Source: Alphaproteobacteria bacterium UBA3650
GTDB taxonomy: Bacteria > Pseudomonadota > Alphaproteobacteria > CAAHEQ01 > UBA3637
Length of the DNA: 26,011 nucleotides
Reading direction: 5' to 3'
NCBI GenBank assembly: GCA_002373815.1
Contig: DFKH01000116.1
Coordinates: 1 to 26,011, forward strand
Shown here: positions 23,222 to 26,011 of the stretch, in pieces
Numbering within the stretch: position 1 is the first letter of the stretch
How the letters are laid out: every line of letters begins with the position of its first letter
Notes under the pieces: generated by a model
Databases searched by the model: none
Seen by the model: the letters and a program-made list of their open reading frames with translations, nothing else
What the model was told of the DNA's origin: nothing
Translations under genes and position numbers: made by a program

Positions 23222-23695
23222 TCAAAGATAATGAATCCCAGTTAATAATTTTTCTAGTTTATCTTTTGCCCAACATATTAACTGTATATCTATTTTTTGC
23301 TCCTCATTCCACAGTTTTTCACCGTGCAAAAAATTACATCTTATTTGATATATAACGTTTAAAAAATCCTCTAAAGAACAATTCGTTGTATTGTATAAAA
23401 CTTCACGTTGGAAGTTGCTGTCTTTGGACAACTTAATTCGTGGGTTATTATCAGAATGAAGTGATGGAATTCTGGCAAAATCTCTCAAACATTCCTCTTT
23501 AATTTGTTCATAATATTCCTTTGCTATTTCGTTATCTTTAAGCCTCAGAGCTGCATCTCTATCTCTACCACGAGTAGATTCTACATGATATTTAAAATTA
23601 TATTCCTGCCATAAAAATATAAATTCTATAACATTACGCACATCTGATGATATTTGGTGCCCTAAATTCCTTTTTAACCAGTTTATTGGTGTCAT
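23222..23695 (-). CDS. HEPN-like protein (157 aa)
   Basis: A short helical protein with R119-C-N-F-L-H124 in YQIRCNFLHGEK, which fits the R-x4-6-H motif of HEPN-domain RNases in its usual place at a helix end followed by G. The segment NVIEFIFLWQEYNFKY (about 21-36) and the last helix (WAKDKLEKLL) fit a four-helix bundle. HEPN proteins cleave RNA and act as toxins or abortive-infection effectors; here R119 and H124 would be catalytic. No partner (MNT nucleotidyltransferase, antitoxin) is adjacent. AAAAGGG lies 5-6 nt before the ATG. It is inserted opposite to its neighbours, converging on the DUF2924 gene 9 bp away and divergent from the recombinase gene, which suggests insertion of a small cargo gene. 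Confidence 0.65.
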   Translation of the reverse strand: MTPINWLKRNLGHQISSDVRNVIEFIFLWQEYNFKYHVESTRGRDRDAALRLKDNEIAKEYYEQIKEECLRDFARIPSLHSDNNPRIKLSKDSNFQREVLYNTTNCSLEDFLNVIYQIRCNFLHGEKLWNEEQKIDIQLICWAKDKLEKLLTGIHYL

Positions 23696-23772
23696 TTTAG
23701 CCCTTTTTGCGAAATATAACTTGATTTATGTAGAAACACAAGCACAAATACAAAATAAAAGAGGAACTAGAA

Positions 23773-25389
23773 ATGTCCATTAAGTGTGCAATTTATGCGC
23801 GTAAGTCAACAGAACACGGGCTTGAACAAGAGTTTAATTCTCTACAAAACCAGGAAGAGTCGTGCAAGGCATATATCGCATCACAATCGTTTAATGGTTG
23901 GCAATATTATAAAACTTACAGTGATGCGGCAATTTCTGGTGGAACGATGGAACGACCGGCATTAAAGCAAATGTTGGATGATATGGCTCATGGTTTGGTG
24001 AATACTGTGGTTGTTTACAAGGTCGACCGGTTGTCGCGTTCAATCCTGGATTTCCACAATATGATGAAGTATTTTGAAAAATATAATGCCAATTTCGTGT
24101 CTATTACCCAGTCATTTGATACCAGTACATCTATGGGCAAATTGACATTAAATATGCTACTATCATTCGCACAGTTCGAACGTGAAGTATCAAGTGAACG
24201 TGTTCGTGATAAAATCCGGGCCAGTAAAGCCAAAGGCCTATGGATGGGTGGTGCGCCACGATTGGGTTATGACCTGATAAATAAAAAATTGGTAGTAAAT
24301 TCAACCGAAGCGGAACAAGTTCGTCATCTGTTTGAAAAATACTTGGAATTGCAATCTGTGAATGATTTAACCGAATATGCAAAACAAAATGGCATATATG
24401 GCAAACGATGGGAGACAGCAAAACGACAAATACGTGGTGGCAACCCAATATCTAAAATGAGTATGCATCGCATTCTGCGGGATAAAGTTTACATCGGTCA
24501 AATTGAAAATAAAAAAGAAGGCACCTTTGCCAAGGGCGAACACGAACCGATTATATCAAACGATTTGTTCAATCGTGTCCAGGTTACACTGGCTAATAAC
24601 TCCAACAACAAATCGCAGAGTACGCGTGCACCAAATATTCTGACTGGTAAATTATTTAATCACAATGGTACAAAGTTTATCACCCAACGCACAAGTGGCA
24701 AAGGTAAAAAGACCGCGTATTATTACGCGACTAAGGGGTTTTATTTGACCGCAGCACGTGTGGATGAAATTGTCATAAAAACGATAACAGATTTTCTGAA
24801 CAGTGATATGTCGTGTCTGCCCATAAACATGGCCACCATATTAAAACAAATTGATATTACGAACATGAATTTCGCAGAAAAACGAAACCTGATTCAATCA
24901 TTGGTTGAAAAAGTTGTATATTCGCAAGAGCAGCTGATTTATACAATTACAACCGATGCCACAAAATTGCAACAATTTATATCTGAAAATTATGTAAATC
25001 AAAACACAAATAAAATGGAATATATAATTGGCAACAACAGCATAACAATTACTGAAAAAGTATTCTTACGTAAATATGTGAATACAGTATATGACCGTAA
25101 CAAAAACGGCGTGCTAAATGTCACTGACAATAACCATCTGATTCTAAAAGCTTTTGCCACCGCATGGAAGTACAGAGAATTATATGAACAAGATGGCAAT
25201 GTAGACAACGTTATACATAATGCTCGTACTTCACCAAGATTATTTTATAAATATTTATCTCTCTCGTATCTGAGTCCGTCAATCGTAAATAAACTATTAA
25301 GCGGTAAAATTAATATGGCAGTTAGAGATATTTTGGATAAAGCATCACGTAGTAGTGACTTTAAATCACAACAAAAAGCTTTTAATTAA
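23773..25389 (+). CDS. Large serine recombinase
   Basis: A 538-aa serine recombinase. The resolvase domain covers residues about 4-150, with nucleophile S12 in YARKST, the QNQ of the active-site region, and KVDRLSRS (83-90) carrying R86 and R89. The recombinase domain follows (GGAPRLGYDL, then MSMHRILRDKVYIG near 240). The region where large serine recombinases usually carry a Cys4 zinc ribbon (about 295-325, TGKLFNHNGTKFITQRTSG) has no cysteines. It cuts and rejoins DNA at att sites and probably moved this island. GAGGAAC precedes the ATG by 7-8 nt. It overlaps the next gene tail to tail by 4 bp. It appears intact and active. Confidence 0.94.
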   Translation: MSIKCAIYARKSTEHGLEQEFNSLQNQEESCKAYIASQSFNGWQYYKTYSDAAISGGTMERPALKQMLDDMAHGLVNTVVVYKVDRLSRSILDFHNMMKYFEKYNANFVSITQSFDTSTSMGKLTLNMLLSFAQFEREVSSERVRDKIRASKAKGLWMGGAPRLGYDLINKKLVVNSTEAEQVRHLFEKYLELQSVNDLTEYAKQNGIYGKRWETAKRQIRGGNPISKMSMHRILRDKVYIGQIENKKEGTFAKGEHEPIISNDLFNRVQVTLANNSNNKSQSTRAPNILTGKLFNHNGTKFITQRTSGKGKKTAYYYATKGFYLTAARVDEIVIKTITDFLNSDMSCLPINMATILKQIDITNMNFAEKRNLIQSLVEKVVYSQEQLIYTITTDATKLQQFISENYVNQNTNKMEYIIGNNSITITEKVFLRKYVNTVYDRNKNGVLNVTDNNHLILKAFATAWKYRELYEQDGNVDNVIHNARTSPRLFYKYLSLSYLSPSIVNKLLSGKINMAVRDILDKASRSSDFKSQQKAFN

Positions 25390-26011
25390 AACATTATCAT
25401 TTGTTTGTGTGTTTTACATTTGGGGCAGCCTTTCCCTTGTGCTAAATTATTCGCTAAAGGATTCCACACATGACCACATATTTTACATTTAGTTTCTATT
25501 CTATTTCTGCGTCCTTTATACAAGCCAAGTATCTCAACTTTCGGATTTATCTTAGCTACTTTCTTTTGAAATTCTTCTTGGCTATCAAATTGTTTAATTC
25601 TATAACATTTAAGACACCCAGTCCCTTTTAACAATTCTTTTGGTGTTGCATTCCATTCATTAGCACATTTTAAACACCGCACTCTTGTTTTTATATAGGA
25701 ACTTTTGTATTCTCCAAGCACCCTGATATTTTTATTTATTTTTTTTAATTCTTTTCTGAATTCATCCGTTGTCATTTTACGAGATTGTATATAGGCCTTT
25801 TCTTTAATTTCTGCCCATTCATCTTCTGAAAAAGAGTATTTTACATTAAACTCTGAAAAAATGGTTGATAATAGTTTTTTTACTAAATCTAAATTTTGTG
25901 ATAAATCTTCTCGAAATATTATGGCATTTTCAATATGTAAATTTTCTGGACAAGAATCATAAATACATAACAATTTTATGTTTTGTATTTTGCATTTTTC
26001 AATTTTATTTT
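25386..26011 (-). CDS. Tandem zinc-ribbon protein, N-terminus beyond window end
   Basis: The reading frame stays open to the window edge, so the gene is cut at its 5' end. The TTG at 25973 is probably not the real start, since upstream codons (KCKIQNIKL before LCIYDSC) look like part of the protein. The C-terminal half has two copies of CxxC-x16-CxxC: CLKC...CLKC and CKIC...CPKC, each with a W after the first pair and G-x-G before the second, plus the repeated lead-in KKINKNIRVLGEYK and KVAKINPKVEILGLYK. Such ribbons occur in phage and mobile-element endonucleases as DNA-binding parts. The IKLLCIYDSC segment faintly recalls the end of Vsr/homing-type endonuclease domains (family-level guess). 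It converges on the recombinase gene with a 4-bp overlap. Confidence 0.75.
   Translation of the reverse strand, partial: NKIEKCKIQNIKLLCIYDSCPENLHIENAIIFREDLSQNLDLVKKLLSTIFSEFNVKYSFSEDEWAEIKEKAYIQSRKMTTDEFRKELKKINKNIRVLGEYKSSYIKTRVRCLKCANEWNATPKELLKGTGCLKCYRIKQFDSQEEFQKKVAKINPKVEILGLYKGRRNRIETKCKICGHVWNPLANNLAQGKGCPKCKTHKQMIMF

Noticed and set aside
1..26011. CRISPR array
   Set aside because: No series of regularly spaced identical repeats and no cas genes were seen; the direct repeats present occur only in pairs.

Overview
This 26 kb window is AT-rich bacterial DNA that reads as an accessory (defence and mobile-element) island rather than core chromosome. No rRNA, intact tRNA or housekeeping operon is present to fix the taxonomy. 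The pairing of a DUF2924 protein with a large serine recombinase, and the phage block of ParB-methyltransferase fusion, DUF5681 protein and terminase, are both common in Alphaproteobacteria. An AT-rich, possibly host-associated alphaproteobacterium is my best guess, with low confidence.

Layout. (1) 1-3503, minus strand: a tight five-gene operon. It encodes a PD-(D/E)XK-like nuclease, an 8-Cys mini-protein, an RNase J-like metallo-beta-lactamase (MBL) nuclease, a 327-aa protein carrying a D...ExK signature, and an ankyrin-repeat protein cut by the window start. (2) 3648-4470: palindromic repeats and a Nudix hydrolase between two 43-bp imperfect direct repeats. (3) 4521-5708: an HExxH metallopeptidase-like protein with a near-leaderless start. 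(4) 5709-6160: a gene-free scar with a tRNA-Ser-like 3' fragment, 13-bp direct repeats and a terminator. (5) 6161-10089: a phage-type packaging and modification block (unknown gene, ParB-methyltransferase, DUF5681, terminase large subunit) with no portal, capsid or tail genes. (6) 10092-11505: a sigma70-like promoter, a roughly 180-nt structured RNA ending in a terminator, then a NucS-like nuclease gene. (7) 11560-13808, minus: hipB-hipA-trypsin-like protease in one operon. (8) 13965-14174: an orphan 69-aa gene. (9) 14205-22646, minus: a six-gene operon of 5-methylcytosine methyltransferase, small protein, GHKL ATPase, Z1 ATPase, DUF4420 PD-(D/E)XK protein and AIPR protein. It resembles the Mza (MutL/Z1/DUF/AIPR) defence system. 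(10) 22787-25389: a DUF2924 protein and a large serine recombinase, split by an inverted HEPN-like gene. (11) 25386-26011, minus: a zinc-ribbon protein cut by the window end.

How they fit together. The recombinase/DUF2924 pair is probably the mobility module. The terminase block looks like the remainder of a prophage or a satellite-like element. The space between the two is filled with anti-phage or addiction cargo: the Mza-like operon, the HipBA-protease operon, the RNA-plus-nuclease locus and the HEPN gene. The best candidates for something undescribed are the RNA/nuclease locus at 10.1-11.5 kb, the HipBA-protease operon, and the nuclease/MBL/ankyrin operon at 1-3.5 kb. All functional statements are read from motifs by eye; no database search was run.
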